In this document: piece after piece, positions 1-18,300 of the stretch
Layout of the letters: the number at the start of each line of letters is the position of its first letter
Position numbering within the stretch: the first letter of the stretch is position 1
DNA from: Agelas oroides
Taxonomy: Eukaryota; Porifera; Demospongiae; Agelasida; Agelasidae
Reading direction: 5' to 3'
Assembly (NCBI GenBank): GCA_949130485.1
Contig: OX422191.1
Location: 9,357,446-9,421,445, forward strand
Length of the DNA: 64,000 nt
Program-made: the position numbers and the translations under genes
The notes under the pieces: generated by a model
What the model was told of the DNA's origin: nothing
What the model saw: the letters and a program-made list of their open reading frames with translations, nothing else
Databases searched by the model: none

Positions 1-115
1 CTCTGTGTAATTGTGTCGCATGAAATGGCATCCAATAGTTCAAATGTCTGCATGACTTGTGTGCATATGCTTGAAAAAGATTGCAAAATATATATACATT
101 TTTTCCCCATTCCAG

Positions 116-725
116 ATAAATTGGACCGTAATCAAGCACAGAATTTCAATGTGGATGACACTCCATTAGGCAAGTCCACATGATGTATTGATCACAGTTT
201 TACTGCTGGAGCCAGCACAGAAATTATATGTGCCAATTATGTTCTAGTTGTAAAGGAACAGTAGTTAAAGTTCCATTTACCAAGTAAAATTGTAACCAAT
301 AAACAATACATAATGCACAAAATTGTATAGCTAAGTAGTTCAGTTAAGGTAAAGCTAGGGTAACTATATAATCTTAGTGGGGTAATTTATATTGAATGTG
401 TATTGTGTGCATTACAATTTCTATTGTCTCCAACCTTTCAGATGAACTTTCCCTGAGGACTATTTTGGACACTATTTCCACCCTAGCAGCAGAGTGGTTC
501 AACCTTGGCGTGGCACTTGGACTGTCTTCTGGCACACTGAAGGCTATAGAGTCTAACCACTCAAAAGATGCACGCAGGTGTCTGACAGAAATGGTGATAG
601 CATGGCTGCAAATGAAAGACAATTCACAGCCCAGTTGGCAGTCATTAGCTTCTGCTCTTAGCTCACCATTGGTGGACAGAATTGAAATAGCCACTATGAT
701 TGCTACAGAACACCTGCCACATTAG
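116..725 (+). CDS. Death-domain protein, C-terminal exons only (5' end outside window)
   Basis: Two exons are visible: 116-169 and 442-725 (stop 723-725). The second starts after a TTTCAG acceptor and encodes about 94 residues with the six-helix pattern of a Death domain (motifs EWFNLGVALGL, CLTEMVIAWLQ, PSWQSLASAL). Death domains mediate homotypic assembly of apoptosis and innate-immune complexes. Both exons begin in phase 1, as in the other Death genes of this window. The junction after 169 reads TTAG|GCAAGT, a GC-AG donor, so the first exon is less certain. Position and phase resemble the terminal exons of the ROCO gene near 20 kb, so this may be the tail of a related multidomain gene. Partner domains lie upstream of the window. 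Confidence 0.72.
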
Positions 726-2024
726 TTGATGATTTGAATTGTAACATAGCTGTACACACATGGTTCTTCATTGCATTGTATATATTAATGTTTTGTTCAA
801 AACAATTTGATATTTGCAAAATAGTCACTCTGTCAAACAATCGTCAGCTACCTGGTGTTGCATGCAAGGCATAAATTTTACCTGCTAATTTAACCCCAAC
901 CCTGCAAAAACAAAGTGACTGGTTACCTGGTAGCAGTCAACCTGAAGAGACCATGGTTATGTGAGGTTAATTTGCTATTAGAGACTAATTGCATCAGGCA
1001 ACAAGAAAGACAACTGCCCTGATCATAATCAACCTGGCCCAGTTCATCTTACAGTAGTACAATACACATACAACCCTCAGAACATCTGTGAGGGAGTCAT
1101 TATAAATGCACACTTCAAAGTTGTACTAAGGAACTTTCATATGCTCATATTACAACCATCATCCTGCCACTAACATCTGAGTGTGAGGGATTCACCTGTA
1201 CAACCATCATCCTGCCACTAACATCTGAGTGTGAGGGATTCACCTGTACAACCATCATCCTGCCACTAACATCTGAGTGTGAGGGATTCACCTGCTTGCA
1301 TAATCAACGCAGCTGCCGCATCTCCATTTAGTTGCCTTATGTAATTAGTCTCTAATACCAACGTAAACCTTCATAACCACTGTCTTTCAGCTTGACTGCA
1401 ACTCGGGTAACCTCTCTGAGGTTAAAACAACCAATTTGTTTTACCAGTGAACCATTGTTTGTAAATTACAGGATTTGGTGCTCCTGTAACGCCAAATAAG
1501 TCCTGGACAACAACTGAGTTGCAACTGAAGCAATCTAGGTAACGTCTGCTGGAGGATATGATGAGAAGCCATGTTGTCTTCCAGTGCATCACACTGTTGT
1601 AACACTGAATGGTATGATATATTCCTGACTCCTGTATGCATCTTTCCCAAACCCCAAGTCCGAGAGTTCTTGGTCTCTCTGTTTACTTGTTTCCCCCCCC
1701 CCCCCCCCCCCCCAACTTCATCCAGGTCTCTCGTTCAAATGTAGTCTGAAATCCCTCTTTCCTCAATTTGTCCATTTTACTGCTCGGTAACTGCTGTTTG
1801 ACGCTGAATTGTACCCATACTTTATTACTTCCAAAAAAGAAATACTCACTTGAACAGTGGATCCATATTGGCTAGTCGTGAGCGTCGGGGACTTTAATTA
1901 CTAGATAGTCCTTTCAACACGAGCTCGCAGCAGTCTGCAGTTTTATTATTGTATTCCCTCAGCAGCTTTATACACTGCGCCATAAATTATACGATCTGGA
2001 TCTAACGGGGCGGGGCTAAATATC
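726..2024. other. Intergenic stretch, no gene recognised
   Basis: About 1.3 kb between the Death-domain stop and the MALSU1 start. It holds a three-copy 48-bp tandem repeat (1151-1294) and a poly-C run (about 1693-1713). No conserved protein was seen on either strand. Confidence 0.6.
1151..1294. repeat. 48-bp tandem repeat, three copies
   Basis: Three almost identical 48-bp units start at 1151, 1199 and 1247; each contains CATCATCCTGCCACTAAC. Non-coding. Confidence 0.95.
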
Positions 2025-3929
2025 ATGGCTGCCAGTGTCGTGAGATGCCGTTTCCTTGCATCATCTTGTGTGGCGTTCACGACGGCCAAGTCCAGTAAGG
2101 TATGGCTACCCAGCAAGCTCAGCTCTCCACGGTCTGTTACACTAGTGCAGATCATGAGGCCATTCTTCTCTGGGATGGTGACTGACTACTGCTCTAGAGA
2201 GATGAGTCTGAATCAGAAGCGTCAGAGAAAGGTGTGCATGGTGGAGAGGGTAAAACTGCTGATGAAAAGACTTTGAATCCCAAAGAATGGCAGGAGATTG
2301 TCAGAAGCTACGGTCATCCCATGACCCCTCCCATCTCCTCTTCCATGATAACCGAGACACTTTCATCAGCTACCAGTTCACCATCGCAACCAGAAGAAAT
2401 CATACATGGAGACGGTAAAACTGCAATGCAACCAGAGGAAGAGGATTACAGATTGGAGAAACTGCTCAGAAATGTGCAAAAAGCAAGACTCAAAGAAGGC
2501 AGAGAACAAGATGAGACTGTCACCATGAAGAGTGAGAGGATTCAAAGGTCAACTCCAATGACTATCAGTGAGCTGGTTGAGTTTCTCCGAGAGGAGAATG
2601 CTAGGGAGATCTGTGTCATCAGAGTCCCCCCAGAACGGGAGTATGTGAACTACCTGGTCACTTGTGTTGGAACTGGGACACGGCACATTGGCAGGATGGC
2701 TGATAGTCTGGCCTGGGAGGTGGGTTAACCTCATTCCCAGACTCCTTCCCTCCTCCCATGTGGCCTGGGAATGAGCCTGTGTGGTGTCTTATTTCCTAAT
2801 ATGAGCATGCTCCTTTAAGGCAATGGTCACCTTCAGAGGAGAGAGGACATGACGTCACGTGCAAGACATGAACATTTCACTCAACAGATTCCTTTGAAAA
2901 ACCTTGTTATGACTTAAACTGGTGAAAATGGTCTCTTGCTGTTATGAAACATAAACGTATGATACATACAGTTCATAGTTTCCTGTAGCCAGACCCAACC
3001 CAACCTTGTATGGGGCTAGCCTTGTTTCTAGCCCCACCCAGATTTCTGTTGCTTCCTCTCACTTGTGTATTAGTATCAGAACCAGACCCTCCACATGTGA
3101 GAGGGTCTGGTTCTGATACCAGTCGTTCATCTTGGTGTGTAAGAGAGTGTTTGTGGTCAACTTTCACAGTTGAGGGGAGTGCGTGAGACCACCAGGAGGA
3201 AGGTGGTGGTGGAGGGGAGGGACTGCGGTGACTGGATGGCCGTTGACCTAGGTATGGTCTGGTACACTCAACACAACTGAATTAGTCTCATTCTCAGACC
3301 ACCTCCAGCATTTTGTCAGTCATTGCATGCAGGGCCATGATACCAAGTCTACTACGTATTACATTGCACAGTTGTAAATTACCTACAGAGACTTGACATG
3401 CAGTAGACATGCTATTGATCCAGGAACGAGGCTGGTAGACACGTGTATAGCTGTTTCACTCTACGTGTGTATGCAGCTGTCAATAATAACCTTTGACTTG
3501 ACTTGATGTATACAGCCATGTACACTTGGGGTCAAAAGTATGCTTGGTTAGTTTTCTCACTTCAGGAAACCTTTGAGAGCACTATATACTGTAGTTACTT
3601 ACCGTGATACTGAAAAGCTGGTAGATTGGTTAGGGCTTTGTCATGTACCGTAAGACACATGCAGTGTGTCGTACATCATTCAGGAAAATCCTCTTGATTT
3701 CACCACTTCCTACCCAGGCACAATGGTGGTTCACTTCCTGACGGAGGAGGCGAGGGAGAAGTATGAGCTAGAGAAACTGTGGACTCTGGGTCGTCACCAT
3801 GACGACCAGTACCAGTCCATGCTTTCCGTCGCTTGTTTTTCTGTACTGCAAGCGACAGAAAGCTGGGTGGGGCCTGGGAACGAGGCTAAACATTACCAGA
3901 ATCACAGTGTTGGAAAGGTGGGTGGGTGA
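2025..3929 (+). CDS. MALSU1: MALSU1/RsfS-family mitochondrial ribosome assembly (silencing) factor
   Basis: Four exons, 2025-2099, 2198-2719, 3170-3251 and 3718-3929, close to 297 codons (296 aa). Residues 1-25 are basic and Ser/Ala-rich without acids, as expected of a mitochondrial presequence. The RsfS fold starts near residue 165: ELVEFLREENAREICVIRVP, then VGTGTRHIGRMADSLAWE, GRDCGDWMAVDLGTMVVHF and REKYELEKLWTLG, all diagnostic of MALSU1/C7orf30. Family role: binds uL14m on the large mitoribosomal subunit and blocks premature joining. The middle (residues 26-160) is acidic and poorly conserved. The last 35 or so residues lie in a foldback repeat (3821-3889), so the native C-terminus may be replaced, or a further exon may follow the GTGGGT after 3917. 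It converges with the TAZ gene downstream. Confidence 0.88.
3821..3889. repeat. Foldback repeat (CCAGGC...GCCTGGGAACGAGGCTA family) inside the MALSU1 terminal exon
   Basis: TTCCGTCGCTTG pairs with CAAGCGACAGAA, followed by the GGGCCTGGGAACGAGGCTAA end. The same arms recur near 14518-14602, 23806-23924, 39708-39945 and 57525-57619, marking a dispersed short MITE family. Confidence 0.8.
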
Positions 3930-4214
3930 ACCAGGAGTCTAGTCTTAAGGTGTTATCCACTCCCTCTTTGTCATGGCTAAGAACACCAGTCCTGTATATA
4001 ACAGCACATTAGAGCTGCATTCTTGCTTCCAATGTTGCAGCTATCTTCAACTACATAGTACAATCTGAGCACATGTAACAAGTCAAATCAACTTTAGATG
4101 AGGACATAAAAACATTTATTGTACATTTGAATTTGTACCTTCTGTGTAGGTTCAGGCTATAAACTGATTGGTCAAAACAGACACACATACATTTTGTATC
4201 ACACACAACAAGTG
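3930..4214. other. Convergent 3' region of MALSU1 and the double-TAZ gene
   Basis: On the minus strand AATAAA (complement of 4115-4120) lies about 95 bases past the TAZ gene stop and could be its polyadenylation signal. No other feature seen. Confidence 0.5.
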
Positions 4215-9222
<5,008 letters not shown>

Positions 9223-9387
9223 TGCTGACAACAAGCTTCACACTGCCACTCTTCTGTACACGCGGGGAACTTCCCTGGGACTTCCCCATGATGGCACGAG
9301 TCACGAGATTATATTACCACGTAAGCTAAGCTAAGGGCAGTTGAGGATAAACATTCAAGTGGTGTGTAAAACTTGAACCTGTCAACA
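9223..9387. promoter_or_regulatory. Divergent promoter with two adjacent NF-kB-type sites
   Basis: 165 bases separate the start codons of the double-TAZ gene (-) and the TAZ1-CXXC-ROCO-Death gene (+). GGGAACTTCC at 9265-9274 and GGGACTTCCC at 9277-9286 both fit the kB consensus GGGRNNYYCC, and the second is a canonical match. Two sites three bases apart between two start codons suggest joint NF-kB control. Transcription starts were not determined. Confidence 0.6.
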
Positions 9388-12300
9388 ATGGACCATCATG
9401 AGCTGGGGCCTGGGGGAAGTAGTCCACCCACAAAGAGAGCTAAGCTGGATTCAGCCACCAGCGAAACTGCGGGCAAACCAGGTGGGTTGGATGATTTACA
9501 AATTATAGGTGAAAGAAGGGGGCTGACTGGTGGGGAGATGGTTATGCGAGATGGAAGGGGTAGTCACTTATATGTCCCATGTAGAAGCGTTTGTGACCGG
9601 GATACAAATTGAATCAAGCGATCGAAGCCCTTTTTGAGAGCTGATCAAGAGATCAAGTAGTCTCGCAAGCCAGACCCAACCAACCCCAGCGTAGATCACT
9701 TTTAGTATCACGCACGGGGAAGGAAGGGTCTGGTGACTCTCAGTAGGTTTCTGTGCGCACGTGGAATGCATTAAATGCAGAAAGTCACAAGGATAAAGCC
9801 ATCAATTAAGTAGGTGCTATGAGTGCTAGCGTGGGTAACGAACTTCACTGTGACGGTCTTCTGATCCACTGGTTTCACACGTCGAGATTAGCTCAAGTCA
9901 TGTGACCGTAGCCAATCAGATTGTCTACGCGGCAATCGTGACGTAGCATATGGAAACCTACCGAAAGTCACCAGACCCTTCCTTCCCTGTGCGTGATACT
10001 GAAAGTGATCCACACTGGGGTTGGTCGGGTCTGGCTTGCAAGACTAGAGATCAAGGTAACCTCCGAACTGCAAATATCAACAGATCAAGAACGTGCAGCT
10101 TCAATTTGACCTTGAGCTACTGGTAATCAAGTGATCAAGACCTTTGGAAGGGAATGATAAAGTGATTAAGCACACTTTTACCTATCAAAAATCTTGATCC
10201 CGGTCACAAACGCTTCAACAGGCGACATATATCTGACTACTGCTTGATCATGTAAACATTGATGGCGGGTAGTCACTTATATGTCGCCTGTTGAAATGTT
10301 GCAACTGGGATCAAGATTTTTGATTGGCGAAAAGTGCCCCAGTCTTAGTCAATCAAGCTGGACTGTCCCCCTCACCCTTCTTGGTCCCAGTCTTTGAAAG
10401 TGCCCCAGTCTTAGCCTGTCCCTCCCCCTTCTTGGTCCCAGTCTTTGAAAGTGCCGTCCCTTACCCTTCTTGGTCCCAGTCTTTGAAAGTGCCCCAGTCT
10501 TAGCCCGTCCCTCCCCCTTCTTGGTCCCAGCCTTTGAAAGTGCCCCAGTCTTAGCCCGTCCCTCCCCCTTCTTGGTCCCAGCCTTTGAAAGTGCCCCAGT
10601 CTTAGCCCGTCCCTCACCCTTCTTGGTCCCAGTCTTTGAAAGTGCCCCAGTCTTAGCCCGTCCCTCCCCCTTCTTGGTCCCCGTCTTTGAAAGTGCCCCA
10701 GTCTTAGCCCGTCCCTCCCCCTTCTTGGTCCCCGTCTTTGAAAGTGTCCCAGTCTTAGCCCGTCCCTCCCCCTTCTTGGTCCCCGTCTTTGAAAGTGCCC
10801 CAGTCCTAGCCCGTCCCTCCCCCTTCTTGGTCCCCGTCTTTGAAAGTGCCCCAGTCGTAGCCCGTCTAAAGCCATGACAAAAAAAAAGTGAAAATGTAGC
10901 TATGTGTTTATGTGATGACAAACTTCAACAGAGTAGGGTGTCTCCAGTTGAGTATGAGCCTAAAACAATGAATGGCACAAAAATATTATGTTCAGCGTAC
11001 TGTTCTTTATGTGGATTTATGAGAAGTTGGATTGTCTACCAGTTCATGTGTCCAACCTGTGGAGGTCAAGTGCTAACCATGGAGGTCAGTAGTGATACTA
11101 TCTATGGTAGTGATTTTATGTGAGTGTGTGAGGGGTAAGTCAGTGGCATTTCTTCACATACTCACAGTGACCATGTGACATTCCTTGACCTCCAATATGA
11201 CATGTTACCATGGGAACCAGATGCTCTATACAAACGTTCGCTATGTACATGTGGCAGTCCTGGGTAGAAATCGAACATTATTCCGTTGCGTAATTCGACC
11301 ACGTTACTGCGTTCGAAGCACTGTAGCGCAAAACTTCCATTAAGGGTGGGGCTCATATGCACAGTGAAGATGCATGAATACCTGATAAGTCTACATAGCG
11401 GATATGAGCCCCGCCCTTACTGGAAGTACTACGCTACAGCATTTCGAATGCAGTAACGCGGTTGAAATACGCAACGGAACAATGTTTGATTTCTACCAGG
11501 GACTGCCACACACGACTTTAATGAATCACTAGCGCCTATCACTTGAGCTTTACCTGAGGACAGGGCAGTGGGTACGTTGTACAGTGATTGACCAGACAGG
11601 AAGCGATAAGTTGGAAGGATTTCTCACCAAACATCTCATGAATTTTTAAGTGTATGCTCACTGACTGCGATTATGTGAACATTCCTTGACCTCCAGTGTG
11701 ACATACAGCACTCAAGATCTTCCAGGCAAGGTTTTTCACCTTGCCCAACCAGAAAAGTCTGGGGTCCAGACTATACCCTAGCTGTGTGTTAACGCAACTC
11801 CAGATTCCAGTGCCATGTATTCCAACTGATCCTACTCTCTACCCTCTAATCAGAGACAGTATTTGTTGACCAAGGGATATAGAGCCGTTGGTCCTGGGGG
11901 ATCTGGTACAAGAGGCATACCTTCATATTAGCAGCCATCTTGTCCTGGAAAGGTCGTGCTAGTTTTCACATAGCAGGATATTGTGAATGAGATGGTGAAC
12001 GTCAACATGTCCATAACTAACACTAACATGAACTTAAAATCCCACTTACACCCTCTACTGTAAATTAATATCTTTGTTGAGATCTTGAAATTTCAAAATC
12101 TAGTACACTTTTTGCGAACTCGATTGGGATAGCACTCAGTACTTGAAAAATGCATTAGTCCCACAAGCCACACCTGTTCCATTGGCATCATCAAATGTTG
12201 CTGTGCCCAATGAGACCTGTAGATTACATCCATAGGAGCAATTACATTATGTGTTTAGTGGATGTCAGTATCTTATTACCTAACCGTGCTGTTCAACAAT

Positions 12301-15300
12301 TACACTCCTTGGCGACAACTTGTCAGTAGTAACATGACCAGTGGTACAACTTATGAGACTAAGAGTGCATGTGGTGGTCCAACTGTTGAGTAGATTAACA
12401 GTTTGTAAGTACATCACACAAGTGTTCTAAAATGGGATAAAACCTGCTCTTGATCTCCCAAAATGTTTGTCCTAGAGAAGTTATGTATACTGTAAATGTG
12501 TATGTGACAATTTTGTATGTCACCATATTGAAGTTCAGTTTGTCTACCACAGTACCCCAGCAAGAGTCTCCGCTGTATCCTACCTCCTCCAAACAGGGCA
12601 TGAGCCCACAACAAGCTTCACCTCCTTCACAGCAGCCACTGCAGACACACACTCCTCCTCTGCCCCAGATGAGTCAAACACCACTCCAAACTTACCCAAC
12701 CCTCTCGTCCATGAACCGAGCACAATCCTCCTCTTCACTGCAACCTGCCACCACCTCCTCTGCTCCTCAGAATCAAACCCAACAACCTCGAGGGCAAGAG
12801 ACACCACACAGCTCATGTGCCAATCTCACACCTCCCTCCAACGTACAGCTCCAGGGGGGAGGAACACAACTGGAGGGGCTGGTAAGTGGGTCACTTGTTT
12901 ATGTTACATTTCCATAATTGTGTTTTCTAAAACTTGACACGCACACACGCACGCACGCACGCACACACACACGATCAACAGCAGCAACAACAGCTCCCTC
13001 CAAACCCCCCTGGTCCTGGGGGCCAAACATCAGATCTAGAGAAACGGAAGCTGATTCAGCAGCAGCTGGTCTTGTTACTGCACGCACAAAAGTGCCAGAG
13101 GAGGGAGAGAGAGCAGGCTGTGAGTGGGGAGTACCGACCATGCACCCTCCCCCACTGCCGCACTATGAAGAATGTCCTGAACCACATGACAGACTGTCAG
13201 GCTGGGAGAGAATGCACATGTGAGTACAGGGAGAGTGGATGGGAGTGATAAGTAGAGAGAAGTAGAGACTGTCTTAGCCAGAGACAGTTTGGCATCTGTG
13301 GGCATGACGCCTTTATGTACATATACAAACATATCCTGAACCACATGATGGAGTGTCAGGCTGGATGATCATGTACATGTGAGTGCAGGGAGAGTGGATG
13401 GTACCTTGTGTTCAGCCTCTAATTTGGAAGTAGAATTGCCACAGACAGTTTTGCCATCTTTTGGGATGACACCTTTATGTCTTGGGGACTATTGGATAGT
13501 ATGACAAACATAGTTTTTGGAAACCATAGACTCTCTCTGTCCCTTCTCTCCTCTCTAACTTCTCTCTACTGTCTTCCCCTCCTCCCAGATCCCCACTGTG
13601 CTTCTTCTCATCAGATCATATCACACTGGAAGCACTGTCAGAGATCTGACTGTCCTGTATGCCAGCTACTAAGGCACCCTTCTGTGGACCAGCCATCTCA
13701 GCAAAGAGGTCAGGTTTTGTAGAACCTTGTGAGTTGTGATGTGGTATTTGACAATGCTTGGGGGAAATAATGACATTAGTAACCATCACAAAGTCAGCCT
13801 TCCAAAGATTGGACCACTGCAATTGAATACTACATGATGCTCTCTGTACAGAACAAGATCAAAGGCAAAGCCAATCACAAGATGAGCCTAAGCAGCAAAG
13901 GAGGAAAAGGCGACCATATTGCCAGAAGTGTACTGGTTGTCTAGAGAAAGAAGATTGCGGAAGCTGTTCTGTCTGCAAGTAAGGGCAATCATAGTGTGGC
14001 AGTGAATGTTGTGAAATAGAAATCCAAGTGAAACATTATGCTTGAAACCGTAATGGGTTTGCATTCACAACATTCACATTATGATCTTTTGCTTCCTGTA
14101 AACAATCAAACTGGAATGGTCTGGGAACAAGGCTAGCTGAAGTTCACAATATGTGCTTCTGTTGCTTTATACGTAGAAAGACTTTATTACCAAGTGGAGC
14201 ACAGCATTCGGTTTGCCTGTACTTACTTGAAGTTTGAGCAGTTTCATATGAATTGAAATTCTCTCCTGGACACCTCTATAATGTTCACATTGTTATTTGT
14301 TACTCATGTACATGTGCATTGTTAACAGGTCATACATGAGTTGGCTCCATCTATTCTTGTAATAACATAAACTGATTCTATCGTTCTGTTCTTGTGAAGG
14401 GATAAACCCAAGTTCGGAGGGCCTGGCAAGAAACGTGCACGGTGCATGTAAGTATGTTATAGATTATATTTGACTACATTATGGTTACTACAGTTTGCAG
14501 CATGATTGACAGATAGCCATGTTCCCAGGCCGCACCCAGCTTTCCGTTGCTTGCACTACTGCAAATGGTAGAAAGCTGGGCAGGACCTGGGAACAAGGCT
14601 AATTGACAGTGGCAGAAGATACTGGAAATTTGGAGGTGCTAATGATGGTGCATGCATGTGCTCGAGGGGTCTGGGGGCATGCTCCCCCAGGAAAAATTTT
14701 CAAATTAGGGTGCTCTGAGATTGCTTCTGAGGGCTAACTAGTCTGACTAGAGTACCTGGCGGGAGTAATACTGCTGCCATTCACCATGATACACGTCAGT
14801 TGTCATGAGGCGTCGACCTTGTACATGTCGGGCCTGAGGAGGTGGGCGTCTTATAGGCAATTGACAACCTGGAGCCTAGTACAAGTGCTATTTTGTACTT
14901 CACTTTTGAAACTAGTTCAGTGATCACTCACTGCAAAAGAGGTCACAAAGGTCACCACGCCTAACAGCTTGAATGGGGAGCACTATATGCGGCAAAATAT
15001 CTTCAAGGGGGACACGTATCATGTTTGCTAATTTTTAGCAGTTCTTGTTCCTGTTGTACAGCTACTGGTAAAAGATATAAGTCAGAAACAAAGCTCATGA
15101 TGCATGATGTGACTGACATCAGAGGTACTACTGGTAGCCTCTGATGTAGTATGACAATTGTGGTATGACGCTTTGTTCCACGTATATGTTAGAATAATCA
15201 GTACAGAACCTTTTTTTTCTGAATGTGCAGAAAACGACAATGCCAGGAGCTGAAGTCTGGACCAAAGGAGCAAAGCAATAAAAACGGCAAGTTTGTATAT

Positions 15301-18300
15301 ATGTGTTAATATTATATTTATGTAGCAAACTAGGCGCAGACACAGGGGTGGCTCTAAGTGAGTGGGTGCATTAACTATGTGAGTGGGTGTTGTCTAGCAA
15401 CCAACCAGTATAGTACTTGATTAGTAAACTGATTTTACAGTGTATTGAAAATCTAACTCATTTCCAGCCTAATTTAATAAACACATGCTTGAGGGTATGA
15501 GGCAGATATTGTCTGGTGGTCATAGCTCAGTGGCAGCTCAAGCTAGGGGCCTTGGGTTTCATTCCCAACAACTTTCAGGCAGGTCCGGCTTTTCACTTTC
15601 CTCTGTTTCACCTCACCTCATCGAAAGTGTGTTTAGAGATGATTAGAGCACATATTGACACACGCGCGCGCACGCACATGCATTAAAACTAGAGATTCTG
15701 CGAGTTTACAACCGTTTAAGGTTGTACTGCATGGGGTTCCTCCATCTCTTCTCCCTCTCCCTCCTTTCCTCTCTCCCTCCCTCCCTCTCTCCCTCCCTCC
15801 CTCTTCCTCCTCGTATCACCCCCTTCCTCCCTCCCCCTTCCTCTCCTTCCCTACACAAACATACACATAGGTGCATCAGTGGAAACAGGGGACATGTCCC
15901 AACCCCCCAAGGACAGACAGCCAGCCAGAGAAGTGGTAGACCACGCCCAACTGAACGACACGTCAAAGGATCAAGACAAAGAGAAGCTTTCGTCCCCTCC
16001 AGGTATGTAAATTATCTGGTACATTACAAGACTATGTCTTCCTCTTCTTAGTAGATCCTATTTTACATTTAAGTTAAGTTAATAACCATTTAACACCTCA
16101 ATTTTGCTTTTAACGCACCATATCTTCATTTCTGTCTGAGCTCTGACTCCAAAACTGAACCCAAGTTCACTTTCAGACTTAATAAGCAGACTCGTGACCT
16201 TAACCACGCCCACTCATTAACGAGCATGCAATAGTCAGCACTCCCGGTTGGCAAACACCCGCTTAGAGCTCAAGAAGCCTTCCCTGCCAGAAATTAACCT
16301 CTAAAAGGTGAGAGTAGCGTTCTCTAAGCATGTTCAGCCGAGAATTGGCCAACCTGGTCCGAACCATGGCCCTTTTACAGTCAAGATATTGGGATAGTCA
16401 GTCTTGGCTATCTTGAAATACCATATACACGGGTTAATAAGCGCAACTGGCTAAGAAGCGCATATTGCTTATTAAGCGCATGTTTCTTTCCTGGATTTGC
16501 ACCTGGATAATAAGCACAATTCTAATTAAAGGACAGTAGTGTAAATTTTCTCAGTTAACTTTGGGCAGGCTAGTTTCTACGAACAGGTCAGGCATAGCAA
16601 GTTATGGACTATAAAATAGCGGTTCCAAGATGTCAACTTTTCACCCAGCGGCTTCATCGCTAGCGAATTTCAACGATACAATATCGACAATCTCTACGAC
16701 TTGACTCTTCATCTACATCAGCTGTTCTCATCAAGACAAGAAACGTTTGTCATGGCATCACAGCTCACACTCTTTGGAGATTCCACGGTGAACACCAAGT
16801 CAACACGGAGAAGCTACACCAGAGAGTTTAAACCCAGTGTAGTCGCACACTATCATGAAAACCGGCGTCACGGTTGTGGGGGTGTGGTCAGTTTTTGCCT
16901 TTCATTATTAAGCGCATATTGGGTATTAAGCGCATATTTCCTTGCAGTTTTGGAAATAAGCGTATGCGTTTATTAACCTGTGTATACGGTATTGCCCCAG
17001 CTCTACATGTAGTTCACTATGTGCACAACAAGTCTACTTGTGTCTTTCAGATGGTGATGAGCCAGTTGAAATCGAAAACACTCACAGCAGTCCTAAGCAA
17101 CAACCTATCAAGACAGAATGTAAGCAATTGATAAATTCTCAGTAACGCAACATCGTTGTTTTACCATCCTGTAACCTTGATGAATGTTTAGTACACCAAA
17201 CCTTTGTTATTTTACCACAAATTTTGTTTTTTGCCACTTACAGCCATGCTGTTGTTTGAGCAAGCCATGAAGGAGGGGTACATTGAGGTCTCCATCATCA
17301 AGTGTCTTCTTCTTGGTACGGCTGGTGTCGGCAAAACATGTCTCCTCCACCTCCTTCTTGGTATGCTTCCCCCACACCTACGACAAAGCACTGCCTGCAT
17401 CGAACAAGCAATCAGAGCAATATGCGTGAAGTATGGTATTGACTATCAGGGTGAATGGCAGAAGGTTGATTCAGACGGACTTCGTGATCGCCTCGCAGGA
17501 TCGGTTTCATGTCATCAAAAGGAAGAGGATGCTGATGTTTCCCCTGTCCCTGCCAGTGACCAGGAAGGAGAGGCTACTGCTTTTACTGGACCAGCGAGCT
17601 ACACAATGGAAGATATTGTCAAACGAATGGAAGAAGAAGAAGAAGGACAGCTGGGAAAGCTACAAGATATGACCTGGGTCTACCTAGTAGACAGTGGGGG
17701 ACAACCCCAGTTCCATGAGCTTTTGACCGCTTTCTTTCGGAATGCTTTGATCGGGATCTTTGTCCACAAGCTTTCAGAGAGGCTTGATGATCATCCACAT
17801 GTCCAATACTTTGACAAAGAAGGTAAGGAGTGTGGCACAGGATATCGTTCACCTCTTAACAACCGAGATCTCTTTCAACACTGCATTCAAACAGTGCAGT
17901 CGCTTCCATACACCACAAAACAAAGTACCTGTCCCAGACTGGGAGTAGTGGGTACCTTTAGAGATGAGGAACACCTGTGCAAAGGTGAGAGGAGGAATGA
18001 AAAGAATAAGCAGCTTTGCGAGATTCTTTGGCCAATTTCAGACAGTGTGCTCTACCTTACGGGGATGCAGGAAGTGATCTTTCCTGTCAATGCTATATCC
18101 CCTAATGATGAAGACAAAGAGATTGCCAGAAAGTTGAGACACAAAATTGAAAGTTTGAAGCCACCACCAGAAAAGCTTCCCTTGAAGTGGTATGGGCTTG
18201 AGCTAGAGCTTGAAAAGGAAGCTGCTCAGAGAAACAGGTGGGTGTTCACCAAGGAGGAATGTCTTCAAGTAGCCAAACGGTTGCACTTCCCAAGTGACGA

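Noticed and set aside
10349-10921. Long repetitive frames on both strands (e.g. [17 protein letters not shown] units)
   Set aside because: The 51-bp minisatellite is a multiple of three and GC-rich, so several frames stay open; no splice or domain support.
10902-11123. Cys-containing small frame ([16 protein letters not shown])
   Set aside because: Spacing resembles a zinc ribbon but there is no partner exon with matching phase; not supported as an exon of the ROCO gene.
12918-13141. Alternative frames over the TAZ exon
   Set aside because: Only the frame with the zinc ligands has correct phases to both neighbouring exons.
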